Positions 35,272-44,932 are shown, numbered from the stretch's first letter. The stretch: DNA of 64,000 nt from Myxococcus stipitatus (GCF_037414475.1 NZ_CP147913.1:682001-746000); one strand, 5' to 3'. Notes: a model not told the origin generated them from the sequence alone. A program made the numbers and translations.

Positions 35272-36666
35272 TCAGGCCGCCGCCGCAGTGCCGCCCGCCG
35301 CCGTGTCGCCACCAGCGGGGGCCGCCGGCCGAACCTCGTCGGTGCCGTGCATCATCTTCTTCAGCAGCGGCGCCACGATGAGCAGGATGGCGCCCGAGAT
35401 GCCGGTGCCGATGGAGATGTAGAGGAAGATGTCGAACTCACCCAGCTTCGCCGAGTACGCGCCAATCTCGCCGGAGAGCTTGTTGGCCGCGGCGTTCGCC
35501 AGGAACCACACGCCCATCATCGCGGAGACGATGCGGTGGGGAGCGACCTTGGTCACCATGGAGAGGCCCACGGGGGACAAGCACAGCTCGCCCATGGTGT
35601 GGAACAGGTACGCCAGGATGACCCAGTACGCGGCCGCCTTGCCCGACGTGGCGCTCTGGTCAGATGCGCCCAGCATGAAGACGAAGCCCACGGCCAGGAA
35701 GATAAGTCCCATGCCCATCTTCACCGGGATGCTCGGGTCCTTGCCGCGCGCGGCCAGCCAGCTCCACAGCCCCGCGAACACCGGCGCCAGCGCCACGATG
35801 AAGAGCGAGTTGAAGTTCTGGAACCAGGTCGTGGGGACTTCGGCGCCCAGCAGATTCCGGTCCACCTTCTCGTTCGTGTAGAGGTTCATCAGGCCACCGG
35901 CCTGCTCGAAGCCCGCCCAGAACGCGACAACGAAGAGGGCGATGATGAAGATGACGATGATGCGGTCGATCTCCTGGCGGGTGAAACCCTTCTTCGGCCC
36001 GGCTTCCTGCTGAGCCACCACCTGTGCCGCGGGCTTCGTGGGCGCAAGCCCCACCTCGCCCAGGTACTTCTTCTGCAGGAGCATGAACGCGATGAGCCCC
36101 AGCGCCATGCCGACGCCGGCGGAGCCGAAGCCCCAGTGCCAGCCGACCTTCTCGCCCAGGGTGCCGCAGATGAAGTTGCCGAGCATCGCGCCGACGTTGA
36201 TGCCCATGTAGAAGATGGTGAAGGCGCCGTCGCGGCGGCCGTCACCTTGCGGGTACAGGCCACCCACCATGGTGGAGATGTTCGGCTTGAAGAAGCCGTT
36301 GCCGACGATGAGGAAGCCCAGGCCGACGTAGAACATCGTCACGCTGGGGACCGCCAAGACCAGGTGGCCTATCATCATCAACACGCCACCGAGCACCACG
36401 GCCTTGCGCTGACCGATGAAGCGGTCCGCGACGAAGCCACCCACGATGGGCGTCAGATAGACCAGGCCCGTGTACGTGCCATAGAGGCCGAGCGCATCCG
36501 CCCTGCTCCACCCGAAACCACCCATGGTCGTGCTCGTCAGGAAGAGGACGAGCAGGCCTCGCATGCCGTAGTACGACATGCGCTCCCACATTTCGGTGAA
36601 GAACAGGAGGTACAACCCGGGCGGGTGCCCCTGACGGGTAGTGCCCGCCGCTGCGGTTCCTTGCAT
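35272..36666 (-). CDS. POT-family proton-coupled oligopeptide transporter (second)
   Basis: This 464-aa protein starts at ATG 36666 (MQGTAAAGT) after an AAGGAA site; an upstream start would add 30 unlikely residues. The POT motif reads EMWERMSYYGMRG. The loop GGFVADRFIGQRKAV and the later MGELCLSPVGLSMVTKVAP segment mark it as a different POT branch from the upstream gene (closer to the DtpA type). A cytoplasmic Ala/Pro/Gln linker lies mid-protein between the two halves. It is a di/tripeptide importer driven by the proton gradient. The C-terminus is a low-complexity Ala-Gly run. Confidence 0.93.
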   Translation of the reverse strand: MQGTAAAGTTRQGHPPGLYLLFFTEMWERMSYYGMRGLLVLFLTSTTMGGFGWSRADALGLYGTYTGLVYLTPIVGGFVADRFIGQRKAVVLGGVLMMIGHLVLAVPSVTMFYVGLGFLIVGNGFFKPNISTMVGGLYPQGDGRRDGAFTIFYMGINVGAMLGNFICGTLGEKVGWHWGFGSAGVGMALGLIAFMLLQKKYLGEVGLAPTKPAAQVVAQQEAGPKKGFTRQEIDRIIVIFIIALFVVAFWAGFEQAGGLMNLYTNEKVDRNLLGAEVPTTWFQNFNSLFIVALAPVFAGLWSWLAARGKDPSIPVKMGMGLIFLAVGFVFMLGASDQSATSGKAAAYWVILAYLFHTMGELCLSPVGLSMVTKVAPHRIVSAMMGVWFLANAAANKLSGEIGAYSAKLGEFDIFLYISIGTGISGAILLIVAPLLKKMMHGTDEVRPAAPAGGDTAAGGTAAAA

Positions 36667-36820
36667 GCCGTGGTTTCCTTGGGTGGTGGTGGGAGGTGTG
36701 ACGGAAAGAGCACTTGACTGTACCAGACCGCCACGTGGCCGTGCGCGAGTGGACAACAGAAGCGGCCGAGTATTCCCCAGCCCCCCAGGTTGTCCCCCGC
36801 ACGTCAGGGCGCGTCGCGGA

Positions 36821-39748
36821 TCAACCCAGCCGACCCACGCGAGCTTCCCCCTGCCCCTCCAGACCGCCGCCCGATGAAGAGCGGCCCGGTGGGCGAAGGG
36901 GCAGCCGCACCTCGACCTGGGTGCCCTTGCCCGGAGTGCTCCGGACCTGAATCCGCCCCCCGTGGCGGACGACGATGCGGCGGCTCAGCGCGAGCCCCAG
37001 CCCCGTGCCCTCACCCGCGGCGCGCGTGGAGAAGAAGGGCTGGAACAGCCGCTCCATGTCCTCCTGGCGGATGCCCACGCCGTTGTCGCTGATGGTGACG
37101 ACGGCGTCGTCCGCGTCGCGGTGCGTGGCGACCTGCACGCGGCCATGCTCGCCCACGGCGCGCAGGGCGTTGTCCAGCAGGTTGAGCCACACCTGGTTGA
37201 GCGAGCCCGGGTCCCCATGCACGGGCACGCCGCACTCGTAGGAGCGCTCCACCGTCACGCCCGGTGGCACGCGCCACGTCAGCACTCCCAGCGTCGAGTC
37301 CAGCTGCGCGTCCAGCGACAAGAGGACGGGCGTGTCGGAGGTGCGGGTGAAGGAGAGCAACGACTCGGCGAGGTGGCGGATGCGCTGCCCGCACTCCTCC
37401 ATCACCTCCAACATGGCCCGGCTCAAGTCCGCGTCCGGGCTGTTGTCGCGCATCACTTCCTTCAGCGGCGTCAGCGCGTTCATCAGCCCGTTGAGCGGAT
37501 TGCGGACCTCGTGCGCGAAGCCCGAGGTGAGCAGACCGATGGCGGCCAGACGCTCGTTCTCCGCGGAGCGCACCGCCGCGTCACGCAGACGCAACTGGGT
37601 TTCAATCCGAGCCAGCAGCTCGCGCGGGCTGAAGGGCTTGCCCAGGTAGTCGTTGGCGCCCGTCCCCAGCGCGTCCACCTTCGCGGAGACTTCCTGGCGC
37701 GCGGTGAGGAGGATGACCGGGATGTCCACCGTCTGCGGAGACTCGCGCAGGGCCACCAGCATCTGGAGGCCGGACATCACCGGCATCATCACGTCCGACA
37801 CGATGAGGTCCGGCCGCTCGGCCAGCGCGCGCTGACGGCCTTCGTCGCCGTTGACGGCCTCGAGCACGCGGAAGTGCTGCTTGAGCAGCCCCGCGATGTA
37901 GCCCCGAATCTCCGGGTCATCCTCCACCACGAGGATGCGAGGCGACTCCGGTCCAGGTCCCGCGTGGTCCCTGGCCACGGTGCTGGCCGAGGAACGCCCA
38001 CCCTCCTGCCCGCCCGAGTCCACCGAGGGAAAGGAGCCCGAGCTGCGGCGCTCGCGGCGCACGGGCATCTCCGCGCGGCGGCGCTCGCGCAGCTCCTCGC
38101 GGATGTGCGCGCGCCCCTTGGGCAGCCGCACGTGGAAGGTGGAGCCCTTGCCCAACTCGCTCGTCACGGAGATGCCGCCCGCGTGCAGCTCCAGCGTCTC
38201 CTTCACCAGGGCCAGGCCGATGCCCGTGCCGCCGAAGCGTCGGGTGCCGCTGTTGTCCGCCTGCGCGAACCGGTCGAAGATGACCTTCGTGTCCTGAGGG
38301 GAGATGCCTTGGCCGGTGTCCTCCACGTCCACCAGCACCTCCGCTTCCGTCTCCGACACGCGCACCGTCACCCCACCCGACTGGGTGAACTTCAGCGCGT
38401 TGGACAGCAGGTTCTGGAAGACGATGTCCATGCGCTCATGGTCCACCTCGACGGGCGTCACGGCGGCGCCCTCCAGCTTGAGGGAGACACCCTGGCGCTC
38501 CGCCATCGTGAGGAACGGCGGCAGCACGGTGCTCAAGAAGCCATACAGCTCCAGGGACGCGTAGCGCAGGCGCGCCTTGCCCGACTCCATCTGCGCCAGG
38601 TCCAGCAGGTTGTTGATGAGGCGCAGGAGCCGCTGCGCGCTGCGCTCCATGGTGGCCACGTGCTGGAGGACAACCTCTGGAGAGCTGTCCTCCGCGCCCC
38701 GCCGCTCCAGGGACTCCAGCGTGAGCAGGATGAGGGTGAGCGGCGTGCGCAGCTCGTGGCTGACGTTGTCGAAGAACTCGCTCTTGAGCCGGTCCAGCTC
38801 CTGCTGACGGGCGAGCGACTCCTCCAGCTTGCTGTTGGACTCCTTGAGCGCCTGGGTGCGCTCGGTCACGCGGTCCTCGAGGGCCACGTTGGCGCGGAAG
38901 ATTTCGTCGTAGCGCTGCTGGAGCTCCATCAGCGAGCCCATGACGGCCTGGTTCTGCGAGCGCAGCGCCTCGTCCTTGCCCCGGAGCTCCCGGCGGCCAT
39001 CCCACCAGCCGCCGACGGCGAAGCCCGCCATGGCCAGCGACACCGCGCCGAAGATGGGATGCGCCAGGCCCAGCGAGCCCGCCACGAGTCCGCCCACCGT
39101 GCCCAGGAACAAACCCAGGTGGTGTCCCCACTGCGTCAGCGGATCCGTCCACGTCAGGTGGTAGCGGCACACGGAGGCGCCCAGCACCTGGCACTCGGAC
39201 TCACGCACCTCCGCGGGAGGCAGGCCCCAGATGGTGGGGATGGAGGCGAACTGCCCCATGCGCAGCTCGCAGATGTCGCGGCCCGTCTCCGGCGTCTTGC
39301 TCGAGTACGTGAGCACCAGCCGCTTCTGCTCCAGTTGCTCCACGTGGAAGTTGCCCACGCGGTTGTAGCTGGGCGCCAGCTCGATGGTCTTCAGGTAGCA
39401 CATGCGCGGCGAGCCGAACGCGCGCAGCAGGTAGTACGCGAAGCCCATCGCCTCCGGCGTCGCCAGGAAGAGCCCCGCGTTGCGCATGAAGCGCGCATCG
39501 CCGGAGGCTTCCATCAACAGCGTGGCCAGCCGCTCCAGAAATCGCAGCGAGATGTAGTTGGCGTGCGTCCGCAGATACTCGAGCGAGAGCGGGACGTCAT
39601 GGCGCGCCCACAGCGCCTTGAGCCGCTCCGCCCCGTAGGTGCGTTCAAAGTACAACAGCAGGGTCGACGTCGTGCGGACACTGACCTCTGGGGCATTGTC
39701 TGGAGGCTCGGAACCTCCCATCAGCTCGGTTGCTGTTGCCGCGCTCAA
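36821..39748 (-). CDS. Membrane hybrid sensor kinase with HK-REC-HK architecture
   Basis: Domains in order: an N-terminal sensor of about 200 residues ending in CQVLGASVCRYHL (resembles a V4R/small-ligand domain); two membrane segments (about 211-246); a coiled coil (265-320); a first histidine kinase (SHELRTP, His331; NLLSNALKF; DTGQGIS; GGTGIGLAL); a receiver (EDD 609-611, Asp652, Lys704); and a second kinase core (FAHEVRNP, His746; NLLDNALRA; SDNGVGI; GTGLGLAL). Both kinase cores look complete. TTG 39748 is chosen: it overlaps the upstream methyltransferase stop (TTGA) with GAGGGAG 7 bases ahead; ATG 39721 is the alternative. It is the last gene of a three-gene operon. Confidence 0.88.
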   Translation of the reverse strand: MSAATATELMGGSEPPDNAPEVSVRTTSTLLLYFERTYGAERLKALWARHDVPLSLEYLRTHANYISLRFLERLATLLMEASGDARFMRNAGLFLATPEAMGFAYYLLRAFGSPRMCYLKTIELAPSYNRVGNFHVEQLEQKRLVLTYSSKTPETGRDICELRMGQFASIPTIWGLPPAEVRESECQVLGASVCRYHLTWTDPLTQWGHHLGLFLGTVGGLVAGSLGLAHPIFGAVSLAMAGFAVGGWWDGRRELRGKDEALRSQNQAVMGSLMELQQRYDEIFRANVALEDRVTERTQALKESNSKLEESLARQQELDRLKSEFFDNVSHELRTPLTLILLTLESLERRGAEDSSPEVVLQHVATMERSAQRLLRLINNLLDLAQMESGKARLRYASLELYGFLSTVLPPFLTMAERQGVSLKLEGAAVTPVEVDHERMDIVFQNLLSNALKFTQSGGVTVRVSETEAEVLVDVEDTGQGISPQDTKVIFDRFAQADNSGTRRFGGTGIGLALVKETLELHAGGISVTSELGKGSTFHVRLPKGRAHIREELRERRRAEMPVRRERRSSGSFPSVDSGGQEGGRSSASTVARDHAGPGPESPRILVVEDDPEIRGYIAGLLKQHFRVLEAVNGDEGRQRALAERPDLIVSDVMMPVMSGLQMLVALRESPQTVDIPVILLTARQEVSAKVDALGTGANDYLGKPFSPRELLARIETQLRLRDAAVRSAENERLAAIGLLTSGFAHEVRNPLNGLMNALTPLKEVMRDNSPDADLSRAMLEVMEECGQRIRHLAESLLSFTRTSDTPVLLSLDAQLDSTLGVLTWRVPPGVTVERSYECGVPVHGDPGSLNQVWLNLLDNALRAVGEHGRVQVATHRDADDAVVTISDNGVGIRQEDMERLFQPFFSTRAAGEGTGLGLALSRRIVVRHGGRIQVRSTPGKGTQVEVRLPLRPPGRSSSGGGLEGQGEARVGRLG

Positions 39749-40533
39749 GCACGCACTCCCTCGGTGATGACAAGCACCGAATACTTGAGCGTATCTGGAT
39801 CCTCGAGCATTCGCAGGTAGGCGTCGCAGAACGCCTCGTAGGCGGCTCGAGAACCGAACGCGGGGGCGACCGCGGGTGCCAAGGCGGTGAAGCGGGTGCG
39901 CCAGTCGTCCAGGAAGCGACCATCCGCCGTGCCGGCAACGATGTACTGGGGCACCACGTGAACCCGCACGTTCCGCAGGCCCAGCCGGCGGAACACCTGG
40001 AACAGCTTGCGCCCGACGAACAGGTCGAACCCCTGGGACGCCAGCCCCCGGTTGAACGTGCGTGCGCCCTCCTCGAGCGCCTCGGGCATGGGCCAGTTGT
40101 TCAGGCCCTGCCCGTCGATTTCGGACACCACCACGCGCCCTCCCGGGCGGGTGACACGCAAAAGCTCCGCGACGGCGGCCTCGGGGTCCTTGAGGTACTC
40201 GAGGACGTACTGGCTCCACGTGTAGTCGAACGACGCGTCAGGCAGGCCCGTGCGGCGGATGTCCCCTTGGATGAAGCGGGCCTGGGACATCCCCATGCAA
40301 CGCTGGACCGCCTCGGCCAGACGCACCTCGCTCATGTCCAGGCCCGTGACACGGCCCGTGGCGCCGACGATGTCGGCCATGGTCCGGGTGATGCCTCCCG
40401 GCCCACAGCCCGCGTCCAGCGCCTGGTCACCGGGCGTCAACCCCGTGGCCAACAACAGCGAACGGGCATCGTCCACCTGCTCCTGGAGCAGCAGCCGCCG
40501 AGTCTCCTCGGCGGATTCCATGATGTAGTTCAC
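39745..40533 (-). CDS. SAM-dependent methyltransferase (262 aa)
   Basis: Class I methyltransferase motifs: LDAGCGPGGIT (motif I) about residue 35, the acidic GLDMSE after it, GDIRRTGLPDASFDYTWSQ, and VTRPGGRVVVSEID. GTG 40533 (VNYIME) is used because it overlaps the upstream stop (GTGA) and has GGAGGAG ahead; ATG 40521 is an alternative. The C-terminal half is family-variable and the substrate is unknown; small molecules or a protein carboxylate are both possible. It lies between the PilZ/GNAT gene and the hybrid kinase with coupled starts, which suggests a signalling role. Confidence 0.87.
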   Translation of the reverse strand: MNYIMESAEETRRLLLQEQVDDARSLLLATGLTPGDQALDAGCGPGGITRTMADIVGATGRVTGLDMSEVRLAEAVQRCMGMSQARFIQGDIRRTGLPDASFDYTWSQYVLEYLKDPEAAVAELLRVTRPGGRVVVSEIDGQGLNNWPMPEALEEGARTFNRGLASQGFDLFVGRKLFQVFRRLGLRNVRVHVVPQYIVAGTADGRFLDDWRTRFTALAPAVAPAFGSRAAYEAFCDAYLRMLEDPDTLKYSVLVITEGVRA

Positions 40534-42950
40534 ACGCTCCTCCGCGACGCGCGGTTGCGCGCACGCTCTCCGCTCGCGGTGTGCTGGACCCGCTCGAAGA
40601 TGGAGCGGAACAGCTCCACCCAGCGGCGCACCATGGACCGGTGGAAGAACCACTCGGAGAAGCGCCCCATCCGCTGGAAGCCCAAGGCCTCCAGCGTGGC
40701 GACGTCCTCATCGGCCGCGAGCGCGACGGCCGTGCCCCGGCCCTCCGCGCGGGCGTGGTCCACGCACCGCTGGATGAGCGCCTGCACGGCCGCGCCAGCG
40801 CCCGGGTGGTCCGGCTGGAGCACCACGTACCAGAAGGCGTTGGTCTTCTCGATGAGGTTGATGCCCGGGCTGCCCTCTTCCTGGAGCGCCATGGCCAACG
40901 GACCGTTGTCCCCATCCACCACGAAGACCCTCCGGCGCCGGTGCAGCCCGTGGGCCGCGTAGCGCGCGCTCAGCGACTCCAGCCGCATCTGGTCGGCCTG
41001 GAGGTCCTCGGCGAGCACGCGCATCACCTCGCCCCGCTCGCGCAGGAAGTGCTCCAACCGGGCGCAGTCCTCGTCGCGGGCCTCGCGCACCTCGGGCAGC
41101 GGCTCCACGGGGGGACGCGCGGTCTCCAGCGGCAGGCGCATGTACTCGAAGTGGCGCAGCCAGCTCAGGCCATGGCTCTCCATCACCCGCAGCAGCCACG
41201 CGCCCAGGCGGCTTGGCCAGCGGTTGTCCTCGCGCCAGGAGAACCGGATGAAGTCGATGTCCTCGTGCGACTCGCCCAGCTCGATGGCCAGCGCGGACAG
41301 CTCGTGGGCAATCTGGTCCGCGCGGTGGAAGCCCGGGCGCACCGCCAGGTGCTGCACCAGCCACGTGCGCGAGTGGATGCGAAGGCCCGCGACATGGCCC
41401 TGGACGCCGTCACTGTCCTTGTAGACGAGTGAGCTGCCCAGCTCGCCCGACCCGCATAGCCGCCGATGGGTGTCCTCCAACTGGTGGAGGTACTGGGCCT
41501 CGGAGCCGAACGGGTAGTCGGGGTGGAAGTTGTAGTGCGCGGCCTCCATCATCCGCCAGATCTCCGCGAAGGGGGACCGGCCACCGTCCTCCACCACCGG
41601 GCTGCGCGCCGAGATGAACGCGGCATGGACCGCGTCGCGCACCCGCGGGGGCACATCCAACAGGCGCACGCCACAACGGTAGGGCCGGAGCGGATTCTCC
41701 GCGCCATCTCCAGACGACACCTCGTCCACGGAGCGCACCTCCGCGTGACACGAGGCCTCGCTCCCATCCGGCAGCAGCAACGTCACGTCGAGCTGCGAGC
41801 CCGCGGGGAGGACCTCGAACGAGGCATCGAACGCGAAGGACAGGCCGCGGCTCGACAGGTCCAACACGGAGCGCGTCACGCTCTTTCCACTGAATGGCGC
41901 GTTGAAGGAGACCAGGAAGCGGTGCTCCTTGCCGGGGCGGAAGCGCTGCAGGCCGCGCCGGTTCTGCATGTTCAAGATGCGGGGCAGACTCAACGTCAGG
42001 TCATCGCCCTTGCGCAGGACGCTGGTGACCCCCGCGTAGCTCTGCCCGCCCACCTCGAAGGAGAGGTTGAGCACGTCGCCCGTCGAGACAGCACTCGCGC
42101 CGACGCTCGTCCCTCGCAACACCGAGCGCCCATCCACCAGGTCCACCGAGGGCGCATCCAGGACGAACTGCCCCGCGGTGGTGTCCGGGTAGTGGACCCA
42201 GAGGGAGGCGCTCCGGCGCACCGCCTTGCGCAACGCGGCGAGCACACTCACTGGCTCGCGGACGACGGCGAGGGGCGTGGTGGACGGCTCCTCCAGCGCG
42301 CGGCTCCAGGACAGTCCGATGCGCAGCGCGTGCTCCGAGCCCTGCCGCACCGGCTGGACGTGGCGCACCAGGGCCCGCCGCGAGTGCAGCACCCGCCGGC
42401 CGTCGCGCGCGATGAAGAGCTCCTCCACCACCACGCCTGGCAGGAAGACACCGACCGAGGAATCCATGGGCACCTGCAACGCGGCGCCGAAGTTGCCCAC
42501 GTCCAGACAGCGCGCCGAGTAGGTGCGCCCTTGCAACCGGAAGCCCGCCTCCATGCGCGAGGTGGGCATCACCCGGGCGGAGGCACGCAGTTGGAGGATG
42601 TTGGTGATCCGCTGCCCCATCTCCGTCGGCGTCAGGCTGTCATCCAGGGTACTGAAGACATGGCCCTCGGCGGCGGTCTCCACCAGTTCTTCCAGTCCCC
42701 GACGGTCCGCCTGCGAGCACACGAAGACCCGGACCGCTTCCGGAGCGGCGCGGTCGACATGGCGCAGGAAGCGTCTGGCGTTCTCCGGGGGAGCGATGAT
42801 GAGCGTTGGCGCCGCCGACTCCATGCAGCGGGTGGCTTCCACCTGGGATTCCACCGCCACGACTCGGTGGCGGTCCAGCATGGACGCCAGCGCGGCGCGC
42901 CGGTCCTCGTTGGGGTGCACAATCAGGACGTCCTGAGTGGGGACACTCAT
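40530..42950 (-). CDS. PilZ-domain c-di-GMP effector with GNAT-like C-terminus and receiver-like N-terminus
   Basis: Residues 1-115 fold like a response-regulator receiver (DVLIVHPNEDRRAAL) but lack the phosphoryl Asp. A degenerate PilZ-like segment lies about 130-215. Residues about 240-440 match a YcgR-like pair: a beta domain, then PilZ with RGLQR (RxxxR, 332-336) and DLSSRG (DxSxxG, 364-369), the residues that bind c-di-GMP. Residues about 455-780 contain one or two GNAT-like folds (late GFQRMGRFSEWFF). ATG 42950 has GAGGAG ahead. It is the first gene of the operon with the methyltransferase and hybrid kinase. It probably reads c-di-GMP; the acyltransferase target is unknown. Confidence 0.83.
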   Translation of the reverse strand: MSVPTQDVLIVHPNEDRRAALASMLDRHRVVAVESQVEATRCMESAAPTLIIAPPENARRFLRHVDRAAPEAVRVFVCSQADRRGLEELVETAAEGHVFSTLDDSLTPTEMGQRITNILQLRASARVMPTSRMEAGFRLQGRTYSARCLDVGNFGAALQVPMDSSVGVFLPGVVVEELFIARDGRRVLHSRRALVRHVQPVRQGSEHALRIGLSWSRALEEPSTTPLAVVREPVSVLAALRKAVRRSASLWVHYPDTTAGQFVLDAPSVDLVDGRSVLRGTSVGASAVSTGDVLNLSFEVGGQSYAGVTSVLRKGDDLTLSLPRILNMQNRRGLQRFRPGKEHRFLVSFNAPFSGKSVTRSVLDLSSRGLSFAFDASFEVLPAGSQLDVTLLLPDGSEASCHAEVRSVDEVSSGDGAENPLRPYRCGVRLLDVPPRVRDAVHAAFISARSPVVEDGGRSPFAEIWRMMEAAHYNFHPDYPFGSEAQYLHQLEDTHRRLCGSGELGSSLVYKDSDGVQGHVAGLRIHSRTWLVQHLAVRPGFHRADQIAHELSALAIELGESHEDIDFIRFSWREDNRWPSRLGAWLLRVMESHGLSWLRHFEYMRLPLETARPPVEPLPEVREARDEDCARLEHFLRERGEVMRVLAEDLQADQMRLESLSARYAAHGLHRRRRVFVVDGDNGPLAMALQEEGSPGINLIEKTNAFWYVVLQPDHPGAGAAVQALIQRCVDHARAEGRGTAVALAADEDVATLEALGFQRMGRFSEWFFHRSMVRRWVELFRSIFERVQHTASGERARNRASRRSV

Positions 42951-43319
42951 GCTCTCTCCTCGACGGGAAAGGCGTTCAAATGGAGAAGGGACAGATCCAC
43001 TGTCTGCCCACAGCCACAGGTCCGGTGCCGCCCCCTCTCCGCCAGCCGATCACGTCTTCTCGACCCCGAATGTGTGGCTTGCCCAAGCTTGACAGCAAGG
43101 CGACTGCTCCCTCCGGGCCGACCCGGAGGATTGCGCGCAGTCTACCCTCTCTGCGCCGTCAGGTGATGCGGGCTTGAGGAGCGCATGCTCGATGGGGGAC
43201 GGTGGCAGAGTCGACCCAGGGAACTTCCGCATCGGGCGCCCGCCCGCCCGGTGGCCGCGTTTGACGATGTAGCCCGGCCCCTGCGACCGGGTTAAGTGTC
43301 AGCCAGGCAAGGAGGTGCG
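42951..43319. other. Divergent intergenic region between the PilZ operon and nadA
   Basis: No gene is visible here. It must contain both promoters. A perfect 8-bp hairpin with a 4-base loop (CCTCCGGG-CCGA-CCCGGAGG, 43110-43129) lies near the middle. A TTGACG element is at 43261-43266, but no -10 box with proper spacing follows. The AAGGAGG ribosome site of nadA occupies 43309-43315, and a GAGGAG site for the PilZ gene lies just right of 42950. Confidence 0.5.
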
Positions 43320-44252
43320 ATGAGCACCGGCGTGGATTACGCGCAGGAAATCCAGGAGCTCAAGCGTTCCATGAACGCTGTGATTCTTGCGCACTACTAT
43401 CAGGAGAGCGAAGTCCAGGATGTGGCGGACTTCGTCGGGGACAGCCTGGCGTTGGCGCAGGCGGCGGAGCGGACACAGGCGGACGTCATCGTCTTCTGTG
43501 GTGTCCACTTCATGGCGGAGACAGCGAAGATCCTGAATCCCACGCGGCTGGTGCTGCTGCCGGACCTGAAGGCGGGCTGTTCCCTTTCGGACCGGTGTCC
43601 CCCCGCGGCCTTCAAGGCCTTCAAGGACAAGCACCCGGGCGCCTTCGTGGTGAGCTACGTGAACAGCTCCGCCGCGGTGAAGGCGATGAGCGATGTCATC
43701 TGCACGTCGTCGAACGCGGTGAAGATCGTCAACCAGGTGCCCAAGGACCGGCAGATTCTCTTCGCGCCGGACCAGCACCTGGGCCGCCACGTCATGAAGC
43801 AGACGGGCCGGGACATGGTGCTGTGGCCGGGCAGCTGCATCGTCCACGAAATCTTCAGCGAGAAGAAGCTGGTGGAGCTGAAGGTGATGCACCCGGACGC
43901 CGAAGTGGTGGCTCACCCGGAGTGCGAGGAACACGTGCTGCGGCACGCGGACTTCATCGGGTCGACGAAGGGAATCCTGGACTTCGTGCTCAAGAGCCCG
44001 AAGCAGAAGTTCATCGTCGTGACGGAGGCGGGCATCCTCCATCAGATGAAGAAGGGCGCGCCGGAGAAGACCTTCATCCCGGCGCCTCCGGACAACGGCT
44101 GCGCGTGCAACGAGTGCCCGTACATGCGGCTCAACACGCTGGAGAAACTCTGGAAGTGCATGAAGGAGCGCACGCCGGAGCTGACCATGCCGGAGGGGCT
44201 GCGGGAGGCGGCCCGGGCGCCGTTGCAGCGGATGCTGGAGTGGTCCAGGTAG
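43320..44252 (+). CDS. nadA: Quinolinate synthase A
   Basis: This 310-aa enzyme condenses iminoaspartate with dihydroxyacetone phosphate to give quinolinate, the first ring compound of NAD synthesis. It carries an oxygen-sensitive 4Fe-4S cluster. Recognisable segments are ILAHYYQ at the start, [33 protein letters not shown] and the late CACNECPYM, which together supply the cluster and active-site residues. ATG 43320 is chosen for its AAGGAGG site. No nadB or nadC lies next to it in the window. Length is normal for the family. Confidence 0.96.
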   Translation: MSTGVDYAQEIQELKRSMNAVILAHYYQESEVQDVADFVGDSLALAQAAERTQADVIVFCGVHFMAETAKILNPTRLVLLPDLKAGCSLSDRCPPAAFKAFKDKHPGAFVVSYVNSSAAVKAMSDVICTSSNAVKIVNQVPKDRQILFAPDQHLGRHVMKQTGRDMVLWPGSCIVHEIFSEKKLVELKVMHPDAEVVAHPECEEHVLRHADFIGSTKGILDFVLKSPKQKFIVVTEAGILHQMKKGAPEKTFIPAPPDNGCACNECPYMRLNTLEKLWKCMKERTPELTMPEGLREAARAPLQRMLEWSR

Positions 44253-44329
44253 GGCGGAATCTGTCGTCGCGGCGGACATTCGCCAACTCGCGTCTTGCGC
44301 CGGGAGGGCCGGGGTGCAATGGAGCTATC

Positions 44330-44932
44330 GTGGCCTTCCGATTTCTCGCAGTCCCCTCGCACCGACTGGTGGATTTCCCCCAGTCGCTGCCGGTCGATGA
44401 GCGCCTTGAGCCGGACCTGCCCCCGGTCCCCGAGGCGGTGGAGCGTGCCCTGACAGGCACGGAGTTCCGAGACATGCGCGCACGCGACAGGCTGCGCGCC
44501 CTGCTCCATGGAGACCGGGCGCCGACCCTGGGCACTCCCGAGGCGGGGTACGGCCCGTCCGCCGTCTTCGCCCAGCCGCCCCAGGACCTGCCGGCGCTGT
44601 TGCGTCTGGCGGATGAGCTGGACGGCCTGGCCCGGCGCGAGGCCGGTGAACGAGCGCTGGTGTGGAAGTGCGGAGACTGCGGGGCGCGCTACGCGGTTCC
44701 CGTGGCGCTGGTGCGGCAGGTCTCCATCCGCTGCGAGCGATGTGGCACACCGGTGGAGCTCAACGCCACGCGCAGCCTGGGTGAAGAGGCGCTCATCGAC
44801 CCGTTCCAGGGCGCGGTGAACCACAGCCGACGGGAACTGGCGGCCTTCTTCCGCGAGGCCATGGCCCGAGGCTGGCCCGTGCTCGTTTCCGAGGACCCGC
44901 GGGCGCCCGCCAACCCAGGCCCTTCGGCCTGA
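44330..44932 (+). CDS. Zinc-ribbon protein of unknown function (200 aa)
   Basis: A GTG at 44330, five bases after a GGAG, opens a frame coding for a soluble acidic protein. Residues about 110-145 hold a zinc ribbon (CGDCGARYAVP ... IRCERCGTPVEL, two CxxC pairs). The N-terminal hundred residues are Pro/Glu-rich and the C-terminus is helical. I do not recognise the family. It sits between nadA and a methyltransferase whose own N-terminus is a second zinc ribbon. An earlier start in the same frame would run antisense-like through nadA and is rejected. Confidence 0.72.
   Translation: MAFRFLAVPSHRLVDFPQSLPVDERLEPDLPPVPEAVERALTGTEFRDMRARDRLRALLHGDRAPTLGTPEAGYGPSAVFAQPPQDLPALLRLADELDGLARREAGERALVWKCGDCGARYAVPVALVRQVSIRCERCGTPVELNATRSLGEEALIDPFQGAVNHSRRELAAFFREAMARGWPVLVSEDPRAPANPGPSA

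Noticed and set aside
36962..39820. A 952-codon open frame on the plus strand opposite the hybrid kinase
   Set aside because: Same shadow composition, with Arg/His/Val repeats. The kinase motifs are all on the minus strand.
39749..40219. A longer N-terminus for the hybrid kinase reaching to 40219
   Set aside because: The added residues are Arg/Gly/Pro shadow of the methyltransferase gene; TTG 39748 and ATG 39721 are better supported.
43261..43290. A standard sigma-70 promoter for nadA beginning with TTGACG
   Set aside because: No -10 hexamer lies 16-18 bases downstream; the match is to the -35 element only.
43595..44329. An upstream extension of the zinc-ribbon gene overlapping nadA in another frame
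   Set aside because: The extension has shadow composition and nadA clearly owns this stretch; GTG 44330 has a ribosome site.
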